Origin: Pseudoalteromonas holothuriae
Lineage (GTDB): Bacteria; Pseudomonadota; Gammaproteobacteria; Enterobacterales; Alteromonadaceae
Assembly: GCF_945859825.1 (NCBI RefSeq)
Contig: NZ_CAMAPC010000014.1
Coordinates: 51,460 to 115,459 of the forward strand
Direction: 5' to 3'
DNA length: 64,000 nt
Shown: one piece after another, positions 63,928 through 64,000 of the stretch
Layout: every line of letters starts with the position of its first letter
Numbering within the stretch: position 1 is the first letter of the stretch
Made by a program: the position numbers and the translations under genes
The notes under the pieces: generated by a model
Seen by the model: the letters and a program-made list of their open reading frames with translations, nothing else
Told to the model about the DNA's origin: nothing
Database searches by the model: none

Positions 63928-64000
63928 TCCTGGCGATGTTCTACTTTCACATGGCAAAGCCACACTATCATCGACGCTGTTTCGTTTCACTTCTGAGTTC
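63928..64000 (-). rRNA. 5S rRNA, 3' portion, cut off by window edge
   Basis: The minus strand reads GAACTCAGAAGTGAAACG, then a variable stretch, then CGATGATAGTGTGGC, CCATGTGAAAGTAG and ATCGCCAGGA, matching the 3' two-thirds of bacterial 5S rRNA. It marks the end of an rRNA operon that continues beyond the right edge. Confidence 0.95.

Overview
The window comes from a marine gammaproteobacterium of the order Alteromonadales, most likely Pseudoalteromonas or a close relative. The basis is the protein families and their synteny (pdhR-aceEF-lpd, serB beside a ytjB/smp-type gene, guaB-guaA next to xseA, and lptFG divergent from pepA-holC-valS), the AT-rich DNA, DUF3581 and DUF1543 proteins, a GlyGly-CTERM giant protein and an MSHA-free, mostly housekeeping layout. 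The assignment is inferred from family resemblance; no search was run.

Layout. 1-6.6 kb: the pyruvate dehydrogenase operon on the minus strand (lpd, running off the left edge, then aceF, aceE, pdhR), with a PdhR-type operator placed just downstream of a good promoter. 6.7-7.04 kb: two tandem copies of a ~103-bp element whose base changes preserve RNA hairpins. 7-13.7 kb: serB, a ytjB-like membrane protein gene, tatD, pdxH, argS and prfC. 14-17.6 kb: an orphan hybrid histidine kinase, then rimI, a holD-like gene and tRNA-Trp. 17.7-24 kb: guaA, guaB, xseA and cysE. 24-39.8 kb: an M16 lipoprotein peptidase, a methylenetetrahydrofolate-reductase-like protein behind a perfect MetJ box, a RhlE-like helicase, DUF3581, a Pseudomonas-type gltX, glutaredoxin, a diguanylate cyclase, an orphan proB, small membrane proteins, DUF1543, a secreted-type amidohydrolase, a YeiL-like regulator and a phosphoribosyltransferase.

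39.6-51.9 kb is the accessory zone. It holds a 241-bp MITE-like element, a 2943-residue repeat-rich surface protein (DUF4347 caspase-like N terminus, Ig/cadherin-like repeats, GlyGly-CTERM tail), a degenerate direct-repeat copy of the 5' end and promoter of the phosphoribosyltransferase gene, a displaced 3' fragment of tRNA-Leu with its terminator, and two genes of unknown function lying between that fragment and the intact tRNA-Leu. The interlocking direct repeats show that this zone was built by insertion or duplication.

52-63.2 kb returns to core genes: an RDD protein, lptG, lptF (LPS export), pepA, holC, valS, a FadL-type porin, a small membrane protein and an HD-GYP protein. From 63.2 kb to the end lies the tail of an rRNA operon on the minus strand: a partial 5S gene and its terminator, preceded on the map by an array of palindromic ~60-bp repeats and then a degenerate second copy of the 5S end plus terminator.
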